DNA of 64,000 nt from Streptomyces sindenensis (GTDB lineage Bacteria > Actinomycetota > Actinomycetes > Streptomycetales > Streptomycetaceae): positions 652,976 through 716,975 of the forward strand of contig NZ_BMSG01000001.1 of assembly GCF_014649035.1 (NCBI RefSeq), written 5' to 3'. Shown piece by piece: positions 44,413 to 52,229 of the stretch (within the stretch, counting starts at the first letter, position 1; each line of letters begins with the position of its first letter). The translations under genes were made by a program, and so were the position numbers. A model generated the notes under the pieces. That model searched no databases. It saw nothing but the letters and a program-made list of their open reading frames with translations, and had not been told where the DNA came from.

Positions 44413-45107
44413 CGCCGCCCCTCCTCGTCCGGTTCCGAAGCCGCTGTCGGGGCCGCTGCCGGATCCGCTGTCGGGGCCGCTGTCGGCGCGGCGACGAGGC
44501 CGCTGCGCAGGGCCTCGGTGGACGGACCGCCACCCGTCCCCCCGGAGGCGTACCGCTCGGCGAGGGATTCGCGCGCGATCTTCTCCTGCAGCTTGAGGAT
44601 GCCCTGGAGCAGCGCCTCGGGCCTGGGCGGGCAGCCCGGTACGTACACATCGACGGGGATGATCTGGTCGACACCCTTGGTCACCGAGTACGAGTCCCAG
44701 TACGGGCCGCCGCAGTTGGAGCAGGCGCCGAAGGAGATGACGTACTTCGGTTCGGGCATCTGCTCGTACAGCCGCTTCACGGCCGGGGCCATCTTGTCCG
44801 TCACCGTGCCGGACACGATCATGAGGTCGGCCTGACGGGGCCCGGGGGCGAACGGGATCACGCCGAGCCGGATGAAGTCGTGGCGTGCCATGGAGGCGGC
44901 GATGAACTCGATGGCGCAGCAGGCGAGTCCGAAGTTGAAGACCCAGAGGCTGTAGCGGCGGCCCCAGTTGAGGACGACCTTCATCGGCTCCGGTGCGAGC
45001 CGGGAGAGCACGCCGAGGCGCTTGGGCTCGGGAAGGAGGACCGGATCGGCGGCGGGCGGGGACGCGGGCTGCTGCGACGTGGGGGTCGGCCGGCTCGTCA
45101 GGCCCAT
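44409..45107 (-). CDS. nuoB: NDH-1-like complex, subunit B
   Basis: This is a 232-residue subunit binding the terminal N2 [4Fe-4S] cluster. The ligands are the adjacent cysteines in LACCAIEF, one in FGACSNCGG and one in VPGCPPRPE. The ATG at 45105-45107 ([14 protein letters not shown]) overlaps nuoA by 10 nt. The C-terminal tail has Ala/Pro/Thr repeats ([18 protein letters not shown]). Confidence 0.95.
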   Translation of the reverse strand: MGLTSRPTPTSQQPASPPAADPVLLPEPKRLGVLSRLAPEPMKVVLNWGRRYSLWVFNFGLACCAIEFIAASMARHDFIRLGVIPFAPGPRQADLMIVSGTVTDKMAPAVKRLYEQMPEPKYVISFGACSNCGGPYWDSYSVTKGVDQIIPVDVYVPGCPPRPEALLQGILKLQEKIARESLAERYASGGTGGGPSTEALRSGLVAAPTAAPTADPAAAPTAASEPDEEGRR

Positions 45108-45559
45108 GCGAGGACGCCCTTCTTCCATGCGTAGAGCAGTCCCACGGCCAGGAAGCCGAGGAAGATGAACATTTCGACCAGGGTCGTAGCGCCGTATCCC
45201 GGTGCCGCGAACACCGTGGCCCACGGGAACAGGAAGATGGAGTCGACCGCGAAGATCACGTACAGGAAGGCGTAGACGTAGTAGCGCACCTGGGTGTGCG
45301 CCCAGCCCTCGCCGACCGGGTCGACGCCGCATTCGTAGGTGAGGAGCTTCTCCGGGGTGGGCACGATGGGGCGCAGCAGCCGCCCGGCCCCGAAGGCCAC
45401 GGCGACGAACAGGACGCCGACCAGGGCGAGCAGGCCGATGACCGAATAGCTCTGGAAGTACTCGGAGGCGAGCGCGGTGGTTCCGTCCACCGGAACGCCG
45501 GACACCCCGGTCGTGCCCGCTGCGTCCGCCACGCCGGTCACGTCCGTAACGTCGGCCAC
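45098..45559 (-). CDS. nuoA: NDH-1-like complex, subunit A
   Basis: This is a 153-residue three-helix membrane subunit with the typical [14 protein letters not shown] loop and [20 protein letters not shown]. The GTG at 45557-45559 follows GAGGGGCG and begins the operon. Its N-terminus has a degenerate [15 protein letters not shown] stretch. Confidence 0.93.
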   Translation of the reverse strand: MADVTDVTGVADAAGTTGVSGVPVDGTTALASEYFQSYSVIGLLALVGVLFVAVAFGAGRLLRPIVPTPEKLLTYECGVDPVGEGWAHTQVRYYVYAFLYVIFAVDSIFLFPWATVFAAPGYGATTLVEMFIFLGFLAVGLLYAWKKGVLAWA

Positions 45560-45605
45560 GTCCGCCCCTCGCTCCCTCGTCGTCCGCATCCGTCCCGCGT
45601 GCCCG

Positions 45606-45664
45606 TTCTGTACACACGGGTTCTGTACGCACGGGAGTCTAGGGCCTGCTAAACGGAGCGTAAG
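45606..45664 (-). promoter_or_regulatory. Candidate nuo promoter and leader direct repeats
   Basis: On the minus strand TAGACT (45636-45641) could be a -10, with CTTACG (45659-45664) as a weak -35 at 17 bp. Just downstream, in the would-be leader, TTCTGTACACACGGG and TTCTGTACGCACGGG (45606-45620, 45621-45635, plus strand) form a 15-bp direct repeat that could be a regulator site. Confidence 0.45.
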
Positions 45665-45757
45665 CAGCCGCGTCGGACATCGGGTGGGGTTATCCCTACT
45701 TCGTCCCCACCCACGAGCCCCATGGTGTGCGTGCGTACGGCCCGGCAGGCTGTGGGT

Positions 45758-46927
45758 ATGACCATGAGCCCTTCCCTGCCGGACCCCGACCGGTTGCCGC
45801 CCGCCCGATTCGCCCTGGACCGATGGACCTGGCGGGAGATCGCGTATCTGCTCGCCAATCTGCCGGTGGCCGTCGTCGGGTTCGTCTACACGGTTGCTGT
45901 GATCAGCGTGGGCGCCGGGCTGTCCGTCACCGTGATCGGTCTGCCGCTGCTGGTCGGCGGGCTCCAGGGGGCCCGGCTGCTGGGCGGGCTGGAGCGGCGG
46001 CGGGCGCGACGGATGCTCGGCGTGCGGGTGGAGGAGCCGAGTCCGCTGGGGCGCGGCCACCGGGGCGAGGGGTTCTTCGTCCGGCTGTGGGCGGGGCTGA
46101 AGGACCCGGTGGGCTGGCGGGCGTTGCTGTACGGCTTCATACGACTGCCGTGGGGGGTGCTGACGTTCGGGGTGACGCTGGTGAGCCTGTTCGTCCTGTG
46201 GCCGGTCCTGCCGTTCATCGCGCGGGGGCTGACGGCGGTGGACCGGGCGATGGTGCGCGGGCTGCTGTCTCCGTCGGACGAGCTGGAGCGGCGCATCGCG
46301 GAGCTGGAGTCGGACCGGGGTGTGGTGGTGGACACCGCCGCCGCCGACCTGCGCCGCATCGAACGCGACCTGCACGACGGCGCCCAGGCCCGCCTGGTCG
46401 CCCTCGCCATGGGGCTCGGCCTGGCGAAGGAGAAGCTCGCCGACGACCCCGAGGCCGCGGCCCTCATGGTCGACGAGGCCCACGGCGAAATCAAGGTCGC
46501 ACTGCAGGAGCTGCGCGACCTGGCCCGCGGAATCCACCCCGCGGTCCTCACCGACCGGGGCCTGGACGCCGCACTCTCTGCCATCGCCTCCCGCTGCACG
46601 GTCCCGGTCAAGGTGTCGGTGGGGTTTCAGGGGCGTCCGGCGGAGGCGATCGAGGGGATCGCGTATTTCACCGTCTCGGAACTGCTCCAGAACATCAGCA
46701 AGCACAGCGGTGCGCGGTCGGCCTCCGTCGACGTGTGGCGTTCGGCGGACCGGCTGTTGCTCCAGGTCACGGACGACGGCGGGGGCGGGGCCCGGTTGGA
46801 CGGCGGCTCGGGGCTGGCGGGGCTCGCCGAGCGGCTCGACGCGGTGGACGGGGTGCTCGTCCTGGACTCGCCCGAAGGCGGGCCGACGACCGTCACCGCC
46901 GAGCTGCCCTGGCGCGACCGGAGGTAG
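45758..46927 (+). CDS. Sensor histidine kinase (HisKA_3), paralogue 1
   Basis: This is a 389-residue kinase. An N-terminal sensor domain of two membrane-helix pairs comes first (LANLPVAVVGFVYTVAVISVG and a second pair near 120-160). A phosphoacceptor helix follows, ERDLHDGAQARLVALAMGLG, with His206. The ATPase domain has TVSELLQNISKHS and GSGLAGLAERLDAVDG. The ATG at 45758 or 45764 may be used. Over the phosphoacceptor region its DNA is identical to the next kinase for about 110 bp. It is divergent from nuoA. Confidence 0.9.
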   Translation: MTMSPSLPDPDRLPPARFALDRWTWREIAYLLANLPVAVVGFVYTVAVISVGAGLSVTVIGLPLLVGGLQGARLLGGLERRRARRMLGVRVEEPSPLGRGHRGEGFFVRLWAGLKDPVGWRALLYGFIRLPWGVLTFGVTLVSLFVLWPVLPFIARGLTAVDRAMVRGLLSPSDELERRIAELESDRGVVVDTAAADLRRIERDLHDGAQARLVALAMGLGLAKEKLADDPEAAALMVDEAHGEIKVALQELRDLARGIHPAVLTDRGLDAALSAIASRCTVPVKVSVGFQGRPAEAIEGIAYFTVSELLQNISKHSGARSASVDVWRSADRLLLQVTDDGGGGARLDGGSGLAGLAERLDAVDGVLVLDSPEGGPTTVTAELPWRDRR

Positions 46928-47082
46928 GGAAAACCCCCGGTCGGATACGGAGAGAGTCCTCATGGTGCGGAAGGCCGCCGGCCAGCACCCTGGAGGGAGA
47001 ACGGCGGAGAACCGGTCCGTGCCGACGGGCCGTCTCCGGCTCCGGCACCCCGGTGGCGCGCACCGCGCGTACAACCCACGGG

Positions 47083-47182
47083 CACACTCCACAAGCGCAC
47101 TCCACAAACACAGCCCACAGCACAACGCACGAGCACAGCCCACAAGCACAACCCACGAGCACAACCCACGAGCACAGCCCAC
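47083..47182. repeat. A/C-rich degenerate tandem repeat
   Basis: A G-poor tract of CACAACCCACGAG-like 13-bp units (best copies around 47147-47175) fills much of the 291-bp space between the two kinase genes. No gene is seen in it. Confidence 0.75.
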
Positions 47183-47218
47183 TGAGAGACTGAGACAGAG
47201 ACGGAACGGACGGGACTC

Positions 47219-48580
47219 ATGGCCACGGCATACGGACCGGACACGCGGGACCGGGAGCACGAGGGTTCCGCCCCCGGCCTCGGAGGGAAGACCCGGACGA
47301 AGCACTTCCTCCCCACGCCGCTGCGTGCCCCGCTGGAGGCCCGTGCCTGGAGCGAGCTCCTGTACGCGCTGCTGAGCTTCCCGCTCAGCACGGTGATGTT
47401 CACCTTCGCGGTCACCATGACGTCGTTGAGCGCGGGCCTGATGGTCACCTTCATCGGGATACCGATCCTCGCCGTCGGCCTCGCCGTGTGCCGGGGCTTC
47501 GGGTCGCTGGAGCGGCACCGGGCGCGGGCGCTGCTGCGGGTGGAGGTGGCGGATCCGGAGCGGGTGCGGGGGAAGACCGGCGGCCCGATGTCCTGGATGG
47601 GCGCGATCCTCAAGAGCGGGGTGTCCTGGCGGCACCTGCTGTACACGCTGCTGCACTTCCCGTGGGCCGTGTTCACGTTCGTCGTCGCGATCACGTTCTG
47701 GACGTACGGTCTGGCGGGGCTGACGTACCCGCTGTGGTTCTGGCTCTTCCCGCTGTTCGCCGGGCAGGACGGCATCCAGGTGTACGGGGACCGCACCCAC
47801 GCGGAGTACCTGAACACGCCCCTGGAGCTGGCGGCGACCGGAGCGGTGGGCCTGGTGCTGGTGATGGCGGCGCCCTGGGTAGTGCGGGGTCTGCTGACGG
47901 TGGACCGGCTGATGGTCACCGGCCTGCTCGGGCCGTCCCGGCTGGCCACCCGGGTCTCCGAGCTGGAGTCGGACCGGGGTGTGGTGGTGGACACCGCCGC
48001 CGCCGACCTGCGCCGCATCGAACGCGACCTGCACGACGGCGCCCAGGCCCGCCTGGTCGCCCTCGCCATGGATCTGGGGCTGGCGAAGGAGAAGCTCACC
48101 GATGACCCCGAGGCCGCGGCCCGTATGGTCGACGAGGCGCATGGCGAGGTGAAGGTGGCATTGCAGGAGCTGCGCGACCTGGCCCGGGGGATCCACCCCG
48201 CCGTCCTCACCGACCGGGGCCTGGACGCCGCACTCTCCGCCATCGCCTCCCGCTGCACCGTGCCCGTGAGCGTCGAGGTGGACCTGGACTCGCGTCCGGC
48301 GCAGGCGATCGAGGGGATCGCGTATTTCACCGTCTCGGAGTTGCTCCAGAACATCAGCAAGCACGCCCGGGCGACCCGGGCCACGGTCGATGTGTGGCGG
48401 GCGGGGGACCGGCTGATGCTCCAGGTCACGGACAACGGCCGGGGTGGGGCGACAGCGGCCGCGGGCGGCGGCCTGGCCGGGCTGGCGGAGCGGCTGGACG
48501 CCGTGGACGGGGTCCTGGTGGTCGACTCCCCGACCGGCGGCCCGACAACGATAACGGCCGAGCTCCCCTGGCGAGGCTGA
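47219..48580 (+). CDS. Sensor histidine kinase (HisKA_3), paralogue 2
   Basis: This is a 453-residue kinase with the same plan as its neighbour but a longer sensor: four or more helices between 45 and 220. The helix ERDLHDGAQARLVALAMDLG carries His272, then TVSELLQNISKHA and the Gly-rich GGGLAGLAERLDAVDG. It is an obvious tandem duplicate. The NarL-type regulator at 49225 is the likely common partner of both kinases. Confidence 0.9.
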   Translation: MATAYGPDTRDREHEGSAPGLGGKTRTKHFLPTPLRAPLEARAWSELLYALLSFPLSTVMFTFAVTMTSLSAGLMVTFIGIPILAVGLAVCRGFGSLERHRARALLRVEVADPERVRGKTGGPMSWMGAILKSGVSWRHLLYTLLHFPWAVFTFVVAITFWTYGLAGLTYPLWFWLFPLFAGQDGIQVYGDRTHAEYLNTPLELAATGAVGLVLVMAAPWVVRGLLTVDRLMVTGLLGPSRLATRVSELESDRGVVVDTAAADLRRIERDLHDGAQARLVALAMDLGLAKEKLTDDPEAAARMVDEAHGEVKVALQELRDLARGIHPAVLTDRGLDAALSAIASRCTVPVSVEVDLDSRPAQAIEGIAYFTVSELLQNISKHARATRATVDVWRAGDRLMLQVTDNGRGGATAAAGGGLAGLAERLDAVDGVLVVDSPTGGPTTITAELPWRG

Positions 48581-48640
48581 CCCGGACGCGCCGGCCGAAC
48601 GGGGCCCGGCGGAGCCACTGGTGGGCGAGGCCGCCTCGAA

Positions 48641-48970
48641 CGGACGTCGCCCACCCCCGTCGGCCGGGATGACCGGCGGGGCTAACGGACGGCGCCCACC
48701 CCCGTCGGCCCGGATGACGGGCGGGGCTGAGGACGGACCTCACTCTCCCCCCTCCTCGGCGGGGCGGGGCCCCTCTCCCCCTCATCCGGGCCGACGACCT
48801 CTCTCCCACCCCCATCCGGGCCGGCCCCTCTCCCCACCGGGGCCGGCCCTTCCCCCACCCAGGGACGTCCCGCCACCCCACCGGGGCCGGCCCTTCCCCC
48901 GCCCAGGGGCGCCCCGCCACCCCACCCAGGGACGCCCCGCCACCCCACCCAGGGACGCCCCGCCATCCCG
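48641..48970. repeat. 45-bp and 23-bp tandem repeats in the kinase-regulator gap
   Basis: Two 45-bp copies lie at 48641-48685 and 48686-48730 (4 mismatches). Further on, 23-bp units (CCCAGGGACGCCCCGCCACCCCA type) occur at 48858-48880 and three in a row at 48902-48970. The 644-bp gap 48581-49224 is extremely C-rich on this strand. The long open frames across it look like composition artefacts. Confidence 0.85.
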
Positions 48971-49224
48971 ACCGGGGACGCGCCGCTTCCCCGCCCAGGA
49001 AGGCTCCGCTTTCCCGCTTGCCGCACCGCCACCCCCGCCCGTTTCCTGCCCTGCCGTCCCCCGCCCCTCCCCTCCCTGGTCCGGGCGGGTTATCCACAGG
49101 CCCCCCATCCGTGTCCGGGTCCTGGGATGCTGGACCGGTCGGGGCGTGGCGCGCAGTGGTCGGGCGCGGGGCGTGCGGGGTCGCGGGGAACGCGGCATAT
49201 TCGAAAAGTGGGGGACTCGCAGTC

Positions 49225-49905
49225 GTGGAGAACGTGGAGAACAGGGTGCGCGTGGTCATCGCCGAGGATTCGGTTCTGCTCCGGGAGGGGCTCACCCGGC
49301 TGCTCACCGATCTCGGGCACGACGTGGTCGCGGGGGTCGGGGACGCGGAGGCGCTGCTCAAGACCGTGGCGGAGCTCGACGCGGAGCAGGCGCTTCCCGA
49401 TGTAGTGGTCGCCGATGTGCGGATGCCCCCGACGCACACCGACGAGGGGGTGCGCGCGGCGGTGCGGTTGCGGAAGGACTACCCGGGCATCGGGGTGCTG
49501 GTCCTCTCCCAGTACGTGGAGGAGCAGTACGCCACGGAGCTGCTGGCGGGGAGCAGCCGCGGGGTGGGGTATCTGCTGAAGGACCGGGTGGCCGAGGTCC
49601 GCGAGTTCGTGGACGCGGTCGTCCGGGTGGCGCAGGGCGGGACGGCGCTGGACCCGGAAGTGGTGGCGCAGCTGCTGGGCCGCAGCCGCAAGCAGGACGT
49701 GCTGGCCGGGCTGACGCCGCGCGAGCGGGAGGTCCTCGGTCTGATGGCCGAGGGCCGGACGAACTCCGCCATCGCCCGGCAGCTCGTGGTGAGCGACGGG
49801 GCGGTCGAGAAGCACGTCAGCAACATCTTTCTGAAGCTGGGGCTCTCGCCCAGCGACGGGGACCACCGGCGCGTCCTCGCCGTGCTGACCTATCTGAATT
49901 CCTGA
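49225..49905 (+). CDS. NarL/FixJ-type response regulator
   Basis: This is a 226-residue regulator. The receiver has acidic E14/D15, phosphoacceptor Asp64 in VVADVRM, and the switch Lys in YLLKDRVAEV. The LuxR-type helix-turn-helix reads LTPREREVLGLMAEGRTNSA and VEKHVSNIFLKLGL. The GTG at 49225 follows GGGGGAC. It is the probable output of the two upstream kinases. Candidate targets are its own region, nuo and kor. Confidence 0.93.
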   Translation: MENVENRVRVVIAEDSVLLREGLTRLLTDLGHDVVAGVGDAEALLKTVAELDAEQALPDVVVADVRMPPTHTDEGVRAAVRLRKDYPGIGVLVLSQYVEEQYATELLAGSSRGVGYLLKDRVAEVREFVDAVVRVAQGGTALDPEVVAQLLGRSRKQDVLAGLTPREREVLGLMAEGRTNSAIARQLVVSDGAVEKHVSNIFLKLGLSPSDGDHRRVLAVLTYLNS

Positions 49906-49923
49906 TCCCTCAAGCCTCCAAAA

Positions 49924-49942
49924 ATCTGACACCATGTCAGAT
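49924..49942. promoter_or_regulatory. Palindrome upstream of korA
   Basis: ATCTGAC-ACCAT-GTCAGAT is a perfect 7-5-7 inverted repeat just after the response-regulator gene. It could be an operator. No T-run follows, so it is unlikely to be a terminator. Confidence 0.5.
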
Positions 49943-50171
49943 ATGGAGCGCGAAGGAATACGCCGCGACACCCCGGAGCGCCCCGGGACGCCTCAGGGCG
50001 CCACCCGGTCGGGGTGTCCGGCGGACAGCCGACGGGCACCTCTGATCAAAGGGGGCCTAGGGCGAAAGACCCAGGGGGCAGGGATCCGCATCCCACGATC
50101 GGGGGCTGGCAAAACGTGACAAGCCTTACTAAAAGGGTGTCTCGAAACAGGGTCCACCATATGATCAGCCC

Positions 50172-50200
50172 CTGGAGGGCGACCTACGCGGACGTAGGGT
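50172..50200 (+). promoter_or_regulatory. Candidate korA promoter with overlapping palindrome
   Basis: TAGGGT at 50195-50200 could be the -10, with CTGGAG at 50172-50177 as a poor -35 at 17 bp. CCTACG-CGGA-CGTAGG (50183-50198) overlaps the -10 and may be an operator. The 359-bp gap 49906-50264 contains these two palindromes and no gene. Confidence 0.4.
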
Positions 50201-50264
50201 GGTCTCTGGGATCCGCCGGCCGCCGGACGGTTCCGAACCGCCGCCCCAAGGGAGGTCCAGTTCA

Positions 50265-52229
50265 GTGACGAGCCAGGTCAGTAGCGCGGCAGAGAAGGCC
50301 GATGAGGCCAACGACGCCGTCCTCGGGGGCCAGCGAGCCCCCCTGTCAGGTACGACGGGAACGACGGGCGGCGACGGGAAGGAAGTCCGCCGCCTGGACC
50401 GGGTGATCATCCGCTTCGCGGGCGACTCGGGTGACGGCATGCAGCTCACGGGCGACCGGTTCACGTCGGAGACCGCTTCCTTCGGCAACGATCTCTCCAC
50501 CCTGCCGAACTTCCCGGCGGAGATCCGGGCCCCTGCCGGCACGCTGCCGGGGGTCTCTTCCTTTCAGCTCCACTTTGCCGATCACGACATTCTGACTCCG
50601 GGCGACGCCCCCAACGTCCTGGTCGCGATGAATCCCGCCGCGTTGAAGGCGAACATCGCCGACGTACCGCGCGGCGCGGAAATCATTGTGAACACCGATG
50701 AGTTCACGAAGCGACCGATGGCGAAGGTGGGGTATGCGACCAGTCCGCTGGAGGACGGTTCGCTGGAGGCCTACAACGTCCATCCGGTTCCGCTGACGAC
50801 GCTGACGCTGGAGGCGCTGAAGGAGTTCGGACTCCCCCGCAAGGAGGCCGAGCGGTCCAAGAACATGTTCGCGCTCGGGCTGCTGTCGTGGATGTACCAC
50901 CGGCCGACGGAGGGGACGGAGGCGTTCCTGCGGGCCAAGTTCGCGAAGAAGCCGGAGATCGCCGAGGCGAATGTGGCGGCCTTCCGGGCCGGGTGGAATT
51001 TCGGCGAGACGACCGAGGACTTCGCGGTCTCCTACGAGGTCGCCCCGGCCTCGCAGGCCTTCCCCACCGGCACCTACCGCAACATCTCGGGGAACCTCGC
51101 CCTGTCCTACGGCCTGATCGCCGCCGGGCAGCTGGCGGATCTGCCGCTCTACCTGGGCTCGTATCCGATCACCCCCGCCTCGGACATCCTGCACGAGCTC
51201 TCCCGGCACAAGAACTTCGGTGTCCGGACCTTCCAGGCCGAGGACGAGATCGCCGGCATCGGGGCGGCGCTGGGAGCCGCGTTCGGCGGAGCCCTGGGTG
51301 TGACCACGACCTCGGGTCCCGGCGTGGCGCTGAAGTCGGAGACGATCGGGCTCGCGGTCTCCCTGGAGCTGCCGCTGCTGATCATCGACATCCAGCGCGG
51401 CGGTCCGTCGACCGGACTGCCGACCAAGACCGAGCAGGCCGACCTGCTCCAGGCGATGTACGGCAGGAACGGCGAGGCCCCGGTTCCGATCGTGGCCCCA
51501 CGGACCCCGGCGGACTGCTTCGACGCCGCGATCGACGCGGCCCGGATCGCCCTGACGTACCGGACGCCGGTCTTCCTGCTCTCCGACGGCTATCTGGCCA
51601 ACGGCTCCGAGCCCTGGCGCATCCCGGAGACGGACGCGTTGCCCGACCTCAAGACGCCGTTCGCCACCGGGCCGAACCACACCCTGGCCGACGGCACCGA
51701 GGTCTTCTGGCCCTACAAGCGCGACCCGCAGACCCTGGCCCGCCCCTGGGCGGTCCCCGGGACGGCCGGCCTGGAGCACCGCATCGGCGGGATCGAGAAG
51801 CAGGACGGCACCGGCAACATCTCCTACGACCCGGCCAACCACGACTTCATGGTCCGCACGCGCCAGGCCAAGATCGACGGCATCGAGGTTGCCGATCTCG
51901 ATGTCGACGACCCGGCCGGGGCGGCGACGCTGGTGCTCGGCTGGGGGTCGACGTACGGGCCGATCACCGCCGCCGTACGCCGTCTGCGCGCCGCGGGGGC
52001 GCCCATCGCCCAGGCCCATCTGCGCCATCTCAACCCCTTCCCGAAGAATCTCGGCGAGGTACTGAAGCGCTACGACAAGGTCGTCGTGCCGGAGATGAAC
52101 CTCGGGCAGCTCGCGATGCTGCTGCGGGCGAAGTATCTGGTGGACGCCCACAGCTACAACCAGGTCAACGGAATGCCGTTCAAGGCCGAGCAGCTCGCCA
52201 CGGCTCTCAAGGAGGCCATCGATGCCTGA
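50265..52229 (+). CDS. korA: 2-oxoacid:ferredoxin oxidoreductase, fused gamma-alpha subunit
   Basis: This is a 654-residue protein. Residues about 45-220 are the gamma domain (RFAGDSGDGMQLTGDRF), fused to the alpha/pyrimidine-binding domain (GSYPITPASDILHELSRH, EDEIAGIGAALGAAFGG, TTTSGPGVALKSET). This is the layout of actinobacterial KorA. With KorB it converts 2-oxoglutarate plus CoA to succinyl-CoA, CO2 and reduced ferredoxin. The GTG at 50265 follows AAGGGAGGT. It overlaps korB by 8 nt. Confidence 0.94.
   Translation: MTSQVSSAAEKADEANDAVLGGQRAPLSGTTGTTGGDGKEVRRLDRVIIRFAGDSGDGMQLTGDRFTSETASFGNDLSTLPNFPAEIRAPAGTLPGVSSFQLHFADHDILTPGDAPNVLVAMNPAALKANIADVPRGAEIIVNTDEFTKRPMAKVGYATSPLEDGSLEAYNVHPVPLTTLTLEALKEFGLPRKEAERSKNMFALGLLSWMYHRPTEGTEAFLRAKFAKKPEIAEANVAAFRAGWNFGETTEDFAVSYEVAPASQAFPTGTYRNISGNLALSYGLIAAGQLADLPLYLGSYPITPASDILHELSRHKNFGVRTFQAEDEIAGIGAALGAAFGGALGVTTTSGPGVALKSETIGLAVSLELPLLIIDIQRGGPSTGLPTKTEQADLLQAMYGRNGEAPVPIVAPRTPADCFDAAIDAARIALTYRTPVFLLSDGYLANGSEPWRIPETDALPDLKTPFATGPNHTLADGTEVFWPYKRDPQTLARPWAVPGTAGLEHRIGGIEKQDGTGNISYDPANHDFMVRTRQAKIDGIEVADLDVDDPAGAATLVLGWGSTYGPITAAVRRLRAAGAPIAQAHLRHLNPFPKNLGEVLKRYDKVVVPEMNLGQLAMLLRAKYLVDAHSYNQVNGMPFKAEQLATALKEAIDA

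Noticed and set aside
43541..44674. Arg/Pro-rich 377-residue minus-strand frame over nuoB and nuoC
   Set aside because: An out-of-frame shadow of the nuoC and nuoB genes, which themselves have clear domain motifs.
49090..49098. TTATCCACA, a perfect DnaA-box sequence
   Set aside because: A single copy in a repeat-rich gap with no cluster, no dnaA/dnaN and no other origin features.
48426..49439. Gly/Trp/Pro repeat protein on the minus strand across the kinase-regulator gap
   Set aside because: The repeats arise from tandem DNA in a GC-saturated gap. All frames stay open there and there is no ribosome-binding site or family match.
48621..50045. 474-residue plus-strand frame over the same gap and regulator
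   Set aside because: It reads the response regulator out of frame and has low-complexity composition.
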